Positions 55,240 to 63,893 of a stretch of DNA of 64,000 nucleotides are shown piece after piece. The number at the start of each line of letters is the position of its first letter. Position 1 is the first letter of the stretch. The translations under genes and the position numbers were made by a program. This DNA comes from Brevundimonas alba. Its GTDB lineage: Bacteria > Pseudomonadota > Alphaproteobacteria > Caulobacterales > Caulobacteraceae. Where the stretch lies: the NCBI RefSeq assembly GCF_011927945.1, contig NZ_JAATJM010000001.1, positions 567,501 to 631,500 on the forward strand, in the 5' to 3' direction. The notes under the pieces were generated by a model. It saw only the letters and a list, made by a program, of their open reading frames with translations, ran no database searches and was not told the DNA's origin.

Positions 55240-56668
55240 AACTCCGGCGAAGCGGCCGGGGCCGTACAGCCCGGACGACATCGTGCGCTCCGGAATGTGC
55301 ATCGGCTGCGGCGCGTGCGTCGGCGCGGACCGGACGGGGCGGGCGGCCATGGCCATGGATGCGCATGGGCATTTGAAACCGGTCGGGCCCGTGGAGTGGC
55401 GCAAGACCCGGTCACCCGAGTTCTCCGCCCTCTGCCCCTTCTCCCCGGCGGCCGATGACGAGGACGACATCGCCCTCGCCCGCTATCCGGACGCACCACA
55501 GGACGACGCCCGGATCGGCCGGTTCGACTCGGCCTGGGTCGGGCATGTCGAGGAAGGGGTGTTCCGCAGCTCGGGCAGTTCAGGCGGCATGGGCAACTGG
55601 ACGGCCGCGGAGTTGTTGCGCACCGGCCGCGTGGATGCGGTGGCGCACGTCGGCGGACTAGAAAGAGCCGACGCCGACGACCCGCTGTTCGGCTACCGCA
55701 TCTCCCGCTCGCTGGACGAGCTGACCGCGGCGGCCAAGTCGCGCTACCACCCGGTCGAGCTGTCGGGGGTGATCGAGACCATCCGCTCGGCGCCGGGCCG
55801 GTATGCCGTCACGGGCGTGCCCTGTTTCATCAAGGCGGTGCATCTGCTGCGGGCGGGCGATCCAATCCTCCGTGAACGGATCGTCTTCACCCTCGGCCTT
55901 TTCTGCGGCCACATGAAAAGCCTGCGCATGGCCGAGAGCTTCGCCTGGCAGACGGGCGTGCGGATGCAGGACGTCGCGCGCATGGACTACCGGCTCAAGG
56001 ACCCCACCCGGCCGGCCAATGTCTACACCGCCCAGTTCCTGCTCAAGGACGGCGGGGAGCGGCGGCGGGACTGGTGGAATTTCGCCGACGGCGACTGGGG
56101 CGCGGGCTTCTTCCAGAACCCCGCCTGCGACTGGTGCGACGACGTCGTCGCCGAGACGGCGGACATCTCGTTCGGCGACGCCTGGGTCGAGCCCTACTCG
56201 TCCGACGGGCGCGGGACTAACGTCGTCGTGATCCGGTCGGCCGAGCTGGACCGGATGGTCCGGGAGGCGGTCGCAGCGGGGCGGTTAAGCCTCAGACCCG
56301 TCGACGCGGACTTCATCCACCAGACCCAGGCGGCGGGATTCCGGCAGCGGCGCGAGGGGCTGGCGTGGCGCCTGAGCTGGCCGCGGCCGGGAAAGATCCG
56401 TCCACTGAAACGCATCGCGCCGAATGTCTCCGGCCTGCCGCTGCGCCGGCGCGGCGTCTATCTGATGCGCCATCAGATCAGCCGCTGGAGCCATCCGCTG
56501 TTCCGGCTCGCGCGCCGGACCAGCCGCCCCGGCGTCTACCTGCGTTGGGCCGGGGCGATGCTCGCCTTCTACCAGGCGCTGGCGTGGTCGCGAGGCTGGC
56601 TCGGCGCGCTGTTCGACCGGCTGGAAGCGGCGTCAGGCGGCGGCTCCGGTCGGGCGGGAGGCGCGTAG
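55220..56668 (+). CDS. Coenzyme F420 hydrogenase/dehydrogenase beta-subunit-like Fe-S protein
   Basis: This 482-aa protein begins near a [4Fe-4S]-binding segment, CIGCGAC with C27, C30 and C33, and a LCPF cysteine at 72. Further cysteines are in TGVPCFIKAV, LFCGHMKS and NPACDWCDD. The core matches the FrhB/FdhB N- and C-terminal domains. In bacteria lacking F420, such proteins sit beside pyruvyl transferases in polysaccharide loci and probably perform a redox step on the sugar or pyruvate. The start TTG 55220 has an excellent GGAGG 6 nt upstream and lies within the previous gene. The last 36 nt overlap the convergent ugd paralogue. Confidence 0.88.
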   Translation: MTLRSPETPAKRPGPYSPDDIVRSGMCIGCGACVGADRTGRAAMAMDAHGHLKPVGPVEWRKTRSPEFSALCPFSPAADDEDDIALARYPDAPQDDARIGRFDSAWVGHVEEGVFRSSGSSGGMGNWTAAELLRTGRVDAVAHVGGLERADADDPLFGYRISRSLDELTAAAKSRYHPVELSGVIETIRSAPGRYAVTGVPCFIKAVHLLRAGDPILRERIVFTLGLFCGHMKSLRMAESFAWQTGVRMQDVARMDYRLKDPTRPANVYTAQFLLKDGGERRRDWWNFADGDWGAGFFQNPACDWCDDVVAETADISFGDAWVEPYSSDGRGTNVVVIRSAELDRMVREAVAAGRLSLRPVDADFIHQTQAAGFRQRREGLAWRLSWPRPGKIRPLKRIAPNVSGLPLRRRGVYLMRHQISRWSHPLFRLARRTSRPGVYLRWAGAMLAFYQALAWSRGWLGALFDRLEAASGGGSGRAGGA

Positions 56669-58000
56669 ACGGCGGCTCGGCTTCGGCGCTCTGGCGGCCA
56701 CCGCCGGCCGTCCGATCGAGACATAGTCGAAGCCGGCGCGGGTGGCGTCCTCGGGATGGAACAGGTTGCGCATGTCGATCAGCAGCGGCGTCTCCACCAC
56801 CGCCCCCAGCCGCTTGAGGTCCAGTGTCCGGAAGTTGGGCCACTCCGTCAGGATCACCACCGCCGAAGCGCTCTTTGCGGCGTCATAGGCGTCGCGGCAG
56901 AAGGCGACGCCGGGCAGCAGGTCGCGCGCCGCCTCCATCCCCTTGGGATCGAAGGCCCGCACCTTCGCCCCGCGCCGCTGCAGTTCCGGGATCAGCTCCA
57001 GAGACGCGGCCTCGCGCATGTCGTCCGTGCCCGCCTTGAAGGTCAGGCCCAGCACCGCGACCGTCCGTCCCTTGAGCTCTCCCGCAACCGCCGCGACCCG
57101 CGCCGCCAAGAGCCGCTTGCGTTCCCGATTGGCCTCCGAGGCGGCGGTCACGACCCGCAGCGGCACGGCGGCGGCGCGGCCCGTACCGAGCAGGGCGTCA
57201 GTGTCCTTGGGGAAGCAGGAGCCGCCGAAGCCCGGGCCCGGCTCAAGGAACCGCGCCCCGATGCGGGCGTCCAGACCCATACCTTCCGCCACGCGCGCCG
57301 CGTCGGCGCCCAGCTCTTCGCACAGGTCGGCGATCTCGTTGATGTAGCTGATCTTGACCGCGAGAAAGGCGTTGGCCGCATATTTGATCAGCTCCGACGT
57401 GCGCCGGTCGGTTATCAGCAGGGGCGCGCCGCCATCGGTCAGCGGCGCATAGAGCGCCTGCATCGTCTCCCGCGCCCGCAGGTCGTCGGTCCCGACCACG
57501 ATCCGGTCCGGCTTGAGGAAGTCGCCGATGGCCGAGCCCTCGCGCAGGAACTCCGGATTGGACACCACGGCCACGTCCGCGTCCGGGCGGAGGTCGGCCA
57601 GCATGGCGTCGATCTGGTCCCCCGTTCCGACTGGCACCGTCGACTTGGTGACCACCGCGGTAAAGCCGGCAAGGTGGGGTGCGAGGTCGCGAACCGCCGC
57701 GCGGACGAAGCCGAGGTCCGCCTCTCCGTCCGGCCCCGGCGGGGTCCCGACGGCCAGGAAGATCGCGTCGCGATCCGGCGCCATGGCGGCGAGGTCGGTG
57801 GAGAAGCTCAACCGCTCCGCCTGCCGCTGTTTGCGGATCAGCTCGATCAGGCCCGGCTCGTAGATCGGGCAGCCGCCGTCGTTCAGCAGGTCGATCTTCT
57901 GCGGCAGGGCGTCGACGCAGATCACCTCGTGCCCCAGCTCCGCCAGACAGGTTCCGGTGACGAGGCCGACATAGCCCGTGCCGATGACGCCGATCTTCAT
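56633..58000 (-). CDS. UDP-glucose 6-dehydrogenase (second paralogue)
   Basis: This 455-aa enzyme has the Rossmann GTGYVGLVTGTCLAELG, TKSTVPVGTG, SELIKYAANAFLA, catalytic C262 in GGSCFPKDT, and LGLTFKAGTDDMREAASLE. It is a clear paralogue of the gene at 10542-11846 but has a ~20-residue Arg/Ala-rich C-terminal extension (RPAVAARAPKPSRRLRASRP). AAGGAG precedes ATG 58000, which overlaps the previous gene's stop by 4 nt. It is last in a five-gene minus-strand operon with inositol-phosphate synthase and probably supplies UDP-glucuronate to that pathway. Confidence 0.94.
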   Translation of the reverse strand: MKIGVIGTGYVGLVTGTCLAELGHEVICVDALPQKIDLLNDGGCPIYEPGLIELIRKQRQAERLSFSTDLAAMAPDRDAIFLAVGTPPGPDGEADLGFVRAAVRDLAPHLAGFTAVVTKSTVPVGTGDQIDAMLADLRPDADVAVVSNPEFLREGSAIGDFLKPDRIVVGTDDLRARETMQALYAPLTDGGAPLLITDRRTSELIKYAANAFLAVKISYINEIADLCEELGADAARVAEGMGLDARIGARFLEPGPGFGGSCFPKDTDALLGTGRAAAVPLRVVTAASEANRERKRLLAARVAAVAGELKGRTVAVLGLTFKAGTDDMREAASLELIPELQRRGAKVRAFDPKGMEAARDLLPGVAFCRDAYDAAKSASAVVILTEWPNFRTLDLKRLGAVVETPLLIDMRNLFHPEDATRAGFDYVSIGRPAVAARAPKPSRRLRASRPTGAAA

Positions 58001-58932
58001 GCCAGCTCCTTCGAGACGATCCGGCCCTGCGCGGCCGCCGCCCGGCGCGGGGCGTAGCGCGCGGTCATTTCGGCGCAGAATTCCGCGAACTCCTCCGCGG
58101 CCTGCGGGGGGCTGGTGTGGTGCGGTTCGATGCCCCGGTGCTCGGGCGTGAAGCAGAAGGTGACCGTGGTCTCGAACTCGGCCAGCGCCTCCATCTGGCG
58201 ATCGAACCAGTCCAGCGCGCCTTCCCGATAGCGGTCCGCCCATGACAGGCCGGTGCGGACATGGCGCACCCCCAGCCGGCGGAACCACGCCACGGCGTCA
58301 TCGAGACGATGGTCCTCGAAATGAAACCACTGGCACAGACCCATTTGCTCCGCATACGGCGCATAGGCCTCGACCGCCGGCTTGGGCGAGCCGTCCTCGC
58401 GCAGCAGGCCCATGTGGAAATGCCGGTAGTAGGACGAGCCCTCCGCCTCCTTGTGCCGCGTCGTCGCCTCCCAGGTGTGGGGCAGGTCGTAGAGGCTGTA
58501 CCAATGGATGCGCGGCGCGTGGCCGATCAGCAGGTCGGCGGTCTTCTTCACCCCCCAGGCCTGCACCTCCTCCGAGCCGAACGAGGAGACGCCGACCTCG
58601 GTCACCCAGACCGGCTTGTCGGTGACGGCGCGGATCTCGGCCACCTTCTCGGGCCAGGCGTCGATCGGCCACAGGTTCCAGTCGAGCGGAAAGCCGTGCA
58701 CGGCGACGGCGTCCACGTGATCGAGCGCGCCCTTGCCCTCCAGCCTCTGGAGGAAGAACGGATCGATCGGCGACATGCCGCCGAGCACACGGGTCAGCTC
58801 CGGGTTCTCCGCCCGGATCGCCTGCCCGGCTAGCCGGGTCATCTCCGCGAACAGGTCCCATTCCGGGTCGAGCAGCGGGTCCCAGTGCGACTTGTTGTTC
58901 GGTTCGTTCCAGATCTTGACCGCTTCGATCAC
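57997..58932 (-). CDS. Glycosidase-like TIM-barrel protein (clan GH-A type)
   Basis: This 311-aa protein begins with VIEAVKIWNEPNNKSHWD, where NEP (E10) is the acid/base signature of clan GH-A glycosidases. TEVGVSSFG supplies a candidate nucleophile at E112. WYSLYDLPHTWEATTRHKE and the later RYREGALDWFDRQM are consistent with an (alpha/beta)8 barrel, recalling beta-xylosidase or GH39-like proteins. It lacks a signal peptide, so it may act on a cytoplasmic glycoside intermediate. GTG 58932 overlaps the previous stop (GTGA). The enzyme could instead be catalytically altered; substrate unknown. Confidence 0.75.
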   Translation of the reverse strand: MIEAVKIWNEPNNKSHWDPLLDPEWDLFAEMTRLAGQAIRAENPELTRVLGGMSPIDPFFLQRLEGKGALDHVDAVAVHGFPLDWNLWPIDAWPEKVAEIRAVTDKPVWVTEVGVSSFGSEEVQAWGVKKTADLLIGHAPRIHWYSLYDLPHTWEATTRHKEAEGSSYYRHFHMGLLREDGSPKPAVEAYAPYAEQMGLCQWFHFEDHRLDDAVAWFRRLGVRHVRTGLSWADRYREGALDWFDRQMEALAEFETTVTFCFTPEHRGIEPHHTSPPQAAEEFAEFCAEMTARYAPRRAAAAQGRIVSKELA

Positions 58933-59714
58933 GCCTTGTCTCCGCTCCTGTCGTGGCCGTTTGTGCTCGCGCGCGCCGGATAGGCGGCGCCCAGCTTCGG
59001 CGGCGGGCCGCGCCGGCACAGGAAGACCTCCTCCTCCGGATGCTCGACAATCTCGAAGCCCGCGCTGCGCAGCATGGCCGCGCTGCACGCCGCATTGGGG
59101 GCCCACCAATTGGTCGGGTCATGGGCGTAGCGGTGCTCGATGAAGTGCAGCTTCGGATAACCCGGCTCGTCGAAATGGGCCTGATCGTTGAAGTCGTAGT
59201 CGGCGGCGACGGGCAGGACCTCGGGCGAGCCCCGCTGCATCGACTGGAACAGCAGCAGGTCGTCGGCGACGTGCTCGTGGATCAGGTCCAAAGCCAGCAG
59301 CGGATGCCGCAGATGGTAGAGCACCCCCATGAAGATCACGAGGTCGAACCGCTCCTTCAGCGCCGCCAGGTCGTAGACCGACAGCTTGCGGAACTCGATG
59401 TCCGCCTCCTCCACCTCGGCGGCGAACCGGGCCTGGGCCAGGTAGCGGTCATCGAAGTCGACGCCGAGCACGCGGTCGGCGCCCCGCCGCTTCATCTCGA
59501 TCGAATAGAAGCCGGCGTTGCAGCCGATATCGAGCACGCTCTTGCCGGTCATGTCGGCGGGAATCGCGTGGGCGAAGCGGGCGAATTTGTTGGCCGGGTA
59601 GTCGTAGAGGAAGTGGTTGGGCGCGGTGCGCACCCCCTTCAGATCCATGTTGTGAAACCAGTCGCCCAGTTCGGCGACGCGGGCGCGGATCTGCTCCGGA
59701 TTCAGGTCAGCCAT
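58929..59714 (-). CDS. Class I SAM-dependent methyltransferase (CmoB-like)
   Basis: This 261-aa protein has the SAM-binding motif VLDIGCNAGFYSIEMKRRGA, a FDLVIFMGVLYHLRHPL post-II region and a CmoB/DUF1698-type N-terminus (WFHNMDLKGVRTAPNHFLYD). CmoB itself modifies tRNA, but the gene neighbourhood (inositol, sugar and glycosyl enzymes) suggests methylation of a sugar or inositol derivative. It overlaps the phosphatase gene upstream by 8 nt and the glycosidase gene downstream by 4 nt, which places it inside a tightly coupled operon. Confidence 0.88.
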   Translation of the reverse strand: MADLNPEQIRARVAELGDWFHNMDLKGVRTAPNHFLYDYPANKFARFAHAIPADMTGKSVLDIGCNAGFYSIEMKRRGADRVLGVDFDDRYLAQARFAAEVEEADIEFRKLSVYDLAALKERFDLVIFMGVLYHLRHPLLALDLIHEHVADDLLLFQSMQRGSPEVLPVAADYDFNDQAHFDEPGYPKLHFIEHRYAHDPTNWWAPNAACSAAMLRSAGFEIVEHPEEEVFLCRRGPPPKLGAAYPARASTNGHDRSGDKA

Positions 59715-60303
59715 GGGGGACCTCGTTCAGCGTGTGAAGCTTCAGGAATCCCTCGCCGATGACGAGGGTGGTGATGGAGCCGGGGCTGATCTCGAACCGG
59801 TCGTGGAAGCGCATCGACAGGCCGGTCGCCAGACCAACGGCGGCCTTGATTACATCCGCATGGCTGACCGCCGCGACGGCGCGGGCCCCCGACCGGACAA
59901 CGCACTCCAGCCATCCGGCCAGCCGCGCCTGCACCTCCAGCATCGTCTCGCCCGACGGCGGACGCGCGGTGTCGCGGGCGCTGTTCCACGTGCGCCAGAG
60001 CGGCTCGGGTTCGAGGCTTTCGAACGTCCGGCCGTTCCAGTCGCCGAAGTCGATCTCCATGAGGGCCTCCTCTGTTGTCAGCGGCGCGCCGCACGCGTCG
60101 GCGATGCGTTCCGCGGTCTGCCGGGTCCGCTCCAGCGGACTGGTCTGAACAACCTCCACGCCTTCGCGGGCCAGCCGTCGGCCCGCGGCGTCCGCCTGGG
60201 CCAGACCGGCCTCGCCCATCAGCACGCCGACGGTCCGGCCGCACAGCCGGCCCTGCAGCTGATCGTGAACCCCGTGCCGCACCAGAAAGACGGTTGTGGT
60301 CAC
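59707..60303 (-). CDS. Histidine phosphatase family protein
   Basis: This 198-aa phosphatase has the RHG motif LVRHGVHD with catalytic H10, [14 protein letters not shown], a [11 protein letters not shown] acid motif and [12 protein letters not shown] with the second catalytic His. It is like phosphoglycerate-mutase-type (cobC/GpmB) phosphatases. GTG 60303 overlaps the inositol-3-phosphate synthase stop by 4 nt (GTGA). That coupling suggests it could dephosphorylate myo-inositol-1-phosphate to inositol, although bacterial inositol monophosphatases are usually of a different family. Confidence 0.88.
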   Translation of the reverse strand: MTTTVFLVRHGVHDQLQGRLCGRTVGVLMGEAGLAQADAAGRRLAREGVEVVQTSPLERTRQTAERIADACGAPLTTEEALMEIDFGDWNGRTFESLEPEPLWRTWNSARDTARPPSGETMLEVQARLAGWLECVVRSGARAVAAVSHADVIKAAVGLATGLSMRFHDRFEISPGSITTLVIGEGFLKLHTLNEVPHG

Positions 60304-61403
60304 GAGGCGAGGCGGGGCGCGGACTGATCGAGCCCCTCGATGAAGTCCAGCGTGCGCAGCCGGGCCTCCTCGTCGGTGAACTGTTCGGGCGGCGACTTCA
60401 TGAACCAGCTCGACGGGCCGATCAGCGGGCCGGAGACGCCCCGGTCCATCGCCACCTTGGCGCAGCGCACCGCATCGATAACCACGCCGGCGCTGTTCGG
60501 GCTGTCCCAGACCTCGAGCTTCAGCTCGATGTTCAGCGGCACGTCGCCGAAGGTGGTGCCCTCCACCCGGATGTGCGCCCATTTCCGGTCCGTCAGCCAC
60601 GGCACGAAATCGCTCGGTCCGACATGCACGTCGTCGGCCGGCAGCGGCACGTCCAGCTGGCTGGTCACGGCCTGGGTCTTGGAAATTTTCTTCGACGACA
60701 GCCGCTCGCGTTCGAGCATATTCTTGAAGTCGGAATTGCCGCCGAAATTGAGCTGGTACATCCGGTCGATGCGGACGCCGCGCTCGCGCATCAGATTGGC
60801 CAGCACACGGTGGACGATGGTGGCCCCGACCTGGCTCTTGATGTCGTCGCCGACGATCGGCAGGCCGCGCTGGCGGAAGCGGGCGGCCCAAGCCGGGTCC
60901 GAGGCGATGAAGACCGGGATGCAGTTGACGAAGGCGCAGCCGGCCTTAAGCGCCGCCTCGGCGTAGAACTCCGTCGCCTTCTGCGAGCCGACAGGAAGAT
61001 AGGAAACCAGCACGTCGGTGCCGCTGTCGCGCAGCGCCTTTGCGACATCGACCGGCGCCGCGTCCGCCTCCTCGATGTCGCCGAGCATATACTGACCGAT
61101 GCCGTCCAGCGTCGGACCGCGCATGACCTGCACGCCGGTGGCCGGAGGGGTCGCGAAACGGATGGTGTTGTTCGGGTCGCTGAAGATAGCCTGGGCGACG
61201 TCGCGGCCGACCTTGCCCGCATGGACGTCGAAGGCGGAGGCGATCTCCATGTCGCCGATGTGATAGCCGCCCAGTTCGACATTCATCAGCCCGGGCGGCG
61301 GTTCGTTGCCGACCGCTTCCGCATAGTGGCTGAGACCCTGCACGAACGAGGAGGCGCAGTTGCCGACGCCGACGACGCCGATGCGCACCTTTTTGCGACC
61401 CAT
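60300..61403 (-). CDS. ino1: Inositol-3-phosphate synthase
   Basis: This 367-aa enzyme converts glucose-6-phosphate to myo-inositol-phosphate. It has the NAD-binding [48 protein letters not shown] and the later [10 protein letters not shown] with [13 protein letters not shown], characteristic of the shorter prokaryotic (actinobacterial/archaeal) Ino1. CGGAGGTCCCC precedes ATG 61403. It heads the minus-strand operon through UDP-glucose dehydrogenase. Inositol synthesis is uncommon in Alphaproteobacteria of this type, making its product useful for predicting the pathway. Confidence 0.95.
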   Translation of the reverse strand: MGRKKVRIGVVGVGNCASSFVQGLSHYAEAVGNEPPPGLMNVELGGYHIGDMEIASAFDVHAGKVGRDVAQAIFSDPNNTIRFATPPATGVQVMRGPTLDGIGQYMLGDIEEADAAPVDVAKALRDSGTDVLVSYLPVGSQKATEFYAEAALKAGCAFVNCIPVFIASDPAWAARFRQRGLPIVGDDIKSQVGATIVHRVLANLMRERGVRIDRMYQLNFGGNSDFKNMLERERLSSKKISKTQAVTSQLDVPLPADDVHVGPSDFVPWLTDRKWAHIRVEGTTFGDVPLNIELKLEVWDSPNSAGVVIDAVRCAKVAMDRGVSGPLIGPSSWFMKSPPEQFTDEEARLRTLDFIEGLDQSAPRLAS

Positions 61404-61659
61404 GGGGACCTCCGGGGTTCGGCCGCCCCATGCAAGCCGAACGGTTGGAGAAGCATCTACAAAGCTTATGGTTCCGCTGCACGGGAGCTTGACTACAGCA
61501 ACGCAGCGCTTCGGTTATTGTACCGCTACTGCTCGGCTGTAATTTTCGCCCGCACCGGCAAGCACATAGGCGCTTATGTCGTGTATACGACTTAGTCGGC
61601 AGGGGAACTAACCAGTAGAAGAAGAAGTTGCTCGCCTGAACCTGCACAGGAGAGCCGCG
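61404..61659. other. Divergent promoter region of the sugar cluster
   Basis: This intergenic region of about 256 nt is locally less GC-rich than neighbours. It contains a short inverted repeat GTCGT-GTAT-ACGAC (61578-61591). A TTGACT at 61489-61494 has no good -10 partner. On the plus strand GGAAC-N17-AGTT (61604-61629) is a near-consensus EcfG promoter for the epimerase genes. I see no protein gene here except the leader ORF that follows. Confidence 0.5.
61604..61629 (+). promoter_or_regulatory. Near-consensus EcfG promoter upstream of epimerase genes
   Basis: GGAAC (61604-61608), a 17-nt spacer and AGTT (61626-61629) match EcfG promoters except the first -10 base. It lies upstream of the leader ORF at 61660. 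Confidence 0.35.
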
Positions 61660-61728
61660 ATGCCGACGCCCCTCACTCACGCCCCGTATCGGGCGCCGCT
61701 CGACGCTCTCCCCGCCTCCGCCGTCTGA
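61660..61728 (+). CDS. Short leader ORF (22 aa)
   Basis: MPTPLTHAPYRAPLDALPAS... is a 22-codon frame with a strong AGGAGA 6 nt before its ATG. It ends 12 nt before the epimerase start at 61741. It is Pro/Ala-rich with no known family. Its good Shine-Dalgarno and position suggest a translated leader peptide that may regulate the downstream gene; no protein function is implied. Confidence 0.4.
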   Translation: MPTPLTHAPYRAPLDALPASAV

Positions 61729-61740
61729 TCGGGGGACCTC

Positions 61741-62853
61741 ATGGGCGACACGATTCTGATCACCGGCGGCGCCGGTTTCGTCGGCCGGCATGTGGCCCGG
61801 GCGCTGCTGGAGAAAGGCCATCGCGTGCGGGCGCTGGACAGCCTGATCGAGCAGGTCCACCCGACCTGCACCCGGCCCGACGAGCTCGATCCCGAGGTCG
61901 AACTGATGGTCGGGGACATCCGCGACGAGACGGCCGTGCTCGCCGCCCTGTCCGGCGTCGACAAGGTGATCCATCTGGCCGCCGAGGTCGGGGTCGGCCA
62001 GAGCATGTACGCCATCGACCGCTACACCTCGGTCAACGACTACGGCACTGCCGTCCTGTTCCAGCAGTTGATCGATCAGCCGGTGCAGCGGGTCGTCGTC
62101 GCCTCGTCGATGAGCATCTACGGCGAGGGCCTGTACCGCACTGCCGACGGCGAGCTGATGCAGGACGTGGTCCGCGGCCCGCGCAATGCAGATGGCAGCT
62201 GGGACCCGTTGGACGCGCGGGGCCGGCCGCTAATCCCCGTGCCCACCCCCGAGACCAAACAGACCGCGCTGAAGAGCGTCTACGCCATCAACAAATTCGT
62301 CCAGGAGCGGCTGACCCTGACCCTGACGGCCCAGTACGGGATGGAGAGCTGCGCCCTGCGGCTGTGGAACATCTACGGCCCCGGTCAGGCGCTCTCGAAC
62401 CCCTACACGGGGGTGCTCGCCATCTTCGCCTCACGGATCGCGAACGGCCAGGCGCCGATGGTGTTCGAGGACGGCCAGCAACGGCGCGACTTCGTCCACG
62501 TCTCCGACGTCGCCCGCGCCTTCATGCTCGCGCTGGAGAAGCCGGAAGCCGACGGACAGGTGCTCAATATCGGCTCCGGCGAGGACCGCACTGTCGAAGA
62601 GGTCGCCCGCCTGCAGGCCGCCTCCATGGGCCGCGCCGATCTGGCGCCGCAGATCATCCAGCAGGCCCGCGCCGGCGACATCCGGCACAACATTCCCGAC
62701 CTGACCAAGGCGCGCGAGGTGCTCGGCTACGAGGCGCGCGCGGACTTCTCCGAAGGGCTGGAAGAGCTGGCCGAATGGGTCGCGCGGCAGGAGGCCGAGG
62801 ATCGGGTGGTCGAAGCCCGGCGCGAGCTCGAGATGCGGGGCCTCGTCGCATGA
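61741..62853 (+). CDS. NAD-dependent epimerase/dehydratase (dTDP-glucose 4,6-dehydratase-like)
   Basis: This 370-aa extended SDR has GGAGFVGRHVARALLEKGH at the N-terminus, catalytic Y181-x3-K185 (SVYAINK), ASSMSIYGEG, LRLWNIYGPGQALS and VSDVARAF. It acts on nucleotide-activated sugars. RDFVHVSDV is typical of epimerases in this class. GGGGGAC precedes the ATG. It overlaps the next epimerase gene by 4 nt. It is divergent from ino1, and its exact sugar is unknown. Confidence 0.93.
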   Translation: MGDTILITGGAGFVGRHVARALLEKGHRVRALDSLIEQVHPTCTRPDELDPEVELMVGDIRDETAVLAALSGVDKVIHLAAEVGVGQSMYAIDRYTSVNDYGTAVLFQQLIDQPVQRVVVASSMSIYGEGLYRTADGELMQDVVRGPRNADGSWDPLDARGRPLIPVPTPETKQTALKSVYAINKFVQERLTLTLTAQYGMESCALRLWNIYGPGQALSNPYTGVLAIFASRIANGQAPMVFEDGQQRRDFVHVSDVARAFMLALEKPEADGQVLNIGSGEDRTVEEVARLQAASMGRADLAPQIIQQARAGDIRHNIPDLTKAREVLGYEARADFSEGLEELAEWVARQEAEDRVVEARRELEMRGLVA

Positions 62854-63893
62854 GCCGCATCCTGATCACCGGCGGGGCGGGCTTCATCGGCAGCAATCTG
62901 GCGGACCGGCTGGCGGGCGAGGGTCACGACGTCGTCCTGATGGACTCGCTGGCGCGGCCGGGCGTCGAGCAGAACCTCAAATGGCTGCTGCTGCGACATC
63001 GCTCGCGCATCCGCAATCTGCAGACGGATGTGCGGGACGCGGCGGCGGTCAGGGCGGCGGTGGAGGAGGCCGACGCGGTCTTCCACTTCGCGGCGCAGGT
63101 GGCGGTCACCACCAGCCTGTCCAATCCGCGCGAGGATTTCGACATCAACCTCGGCGGCACGCTGAACCTGCTCGAGGCGGCGCGGGAGCGGCGCACGCCG
63201 GTGATCTTCGCCAGCACCAACAAGGTCTATGGCGACCTCGCCGACGTCGATCTGGAACTGGTCGACGACGCCTGGACGCCGGCCGATCCGGCCCTGCGTT
63301 CCGCGGGCGTGGACGAGCGGCGGCCGCTTGATTTCCACACCCCCTATGGCTGCTCCAAGGGCGCGGCGGACCAGTACGTCCTCGACTACGCCCGCAGCTT
63401 CGACGTGCCCGCCTGCGTCATGCGGATGAGCTGCATCTACGGCCCCCGGCAGATGGGGACCGAGGATCAGGGCTGGGTCGCCCACTTCCTGATCCGCGCC
63501 CTGAACGACGAGCCGATCACCCTGTTCGGGGACGGAAAACAGGTGCGCGACATCCTGCACGTCAATGACGCCGTGGACGCCTATGTCGCCGCGCTGGAGC
63601 GGATCGGAGAGGTCAGTGGACGTGCCTTCAACCTCGGCGGCGGACCGGCCAACGCCGTCAGCCTCCGCCGGCTGATAACCCAGATCGAGGGGCTGACCGG
63701 ACGCCGCGCCGACGTGCGGTTCGAGGACTGGCGGGCGGGGGACCAGCGCTACTTCGTCGCCGACGCCTCGGCCGCGCGCGCGGCTCTGGACCTGCCTGAG
63801 CCGACCGGCTGGCGCGAGGGCGTCGCCGACCTCGCCCGCTGGCTGCGGTCCGAAAGCAGCCTCGTCAACGCGCCGCAGACGGTCGCGGCATGA
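62850..63893 (+). CDS. NAD-dependent epimerase (CDP-paratose 2-epimerase-like)
   Basis: This 347-aa extended SDR has GGAGFIGSNLADRLAGEGH, STNKVYGDLADVD, catalytic Y166 and K170 in PYGCSKGAADQY, and CIYGPRQMGTEDQGWVAHF. The TNKVYG plus YGCSKGAADQY combination is characteristic of CDP-paratose/CDP-tyvelose 2-epimerase-like enzymes. It is coupled by ATGA to the upstream epimerase and to the downstream glycosyltransferase. It should produce an unusual epimerised sugar for the cluster; substrate is inferred only. Confidence 0.92.
   Translation: MSRILITGGAGFIGSNLADRLAGEGHDVVLMDSLARPGVEQNLKWLLLRHRSRIRNLQTDVRDAAAVRAAVEEADAVFHFAAQVAVTTSLSNPREDFDINLGGTLNLLEAARERRTPVIFASTNKVYGDLADVDLELVDDAWTPADPALRSAGVDERRPLDFHTPYGCSKGAADQYVLDYARSFDVPACVMRMSCIYGPRQMGTEDQGWVAHFLIRALNDEPITLFGDGKQVRDILHVNDAVDAYVAALERIGEVSGRAFNLGGGPANAVSLRRLITQIEGLTGRRADVRFEDWRAGDQRYFVADASAARAALDLPEPTGWREGVADLARWLRSESSLVNAPQTVAA

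Noticed and set aside
55220..56668. Coenzyme F420-dependent metabolism
   Set aside because: The family name comes from archaeal FrhB; there are no F420 synthesis genes here, and the neighbourhood is a polysaccharide type.
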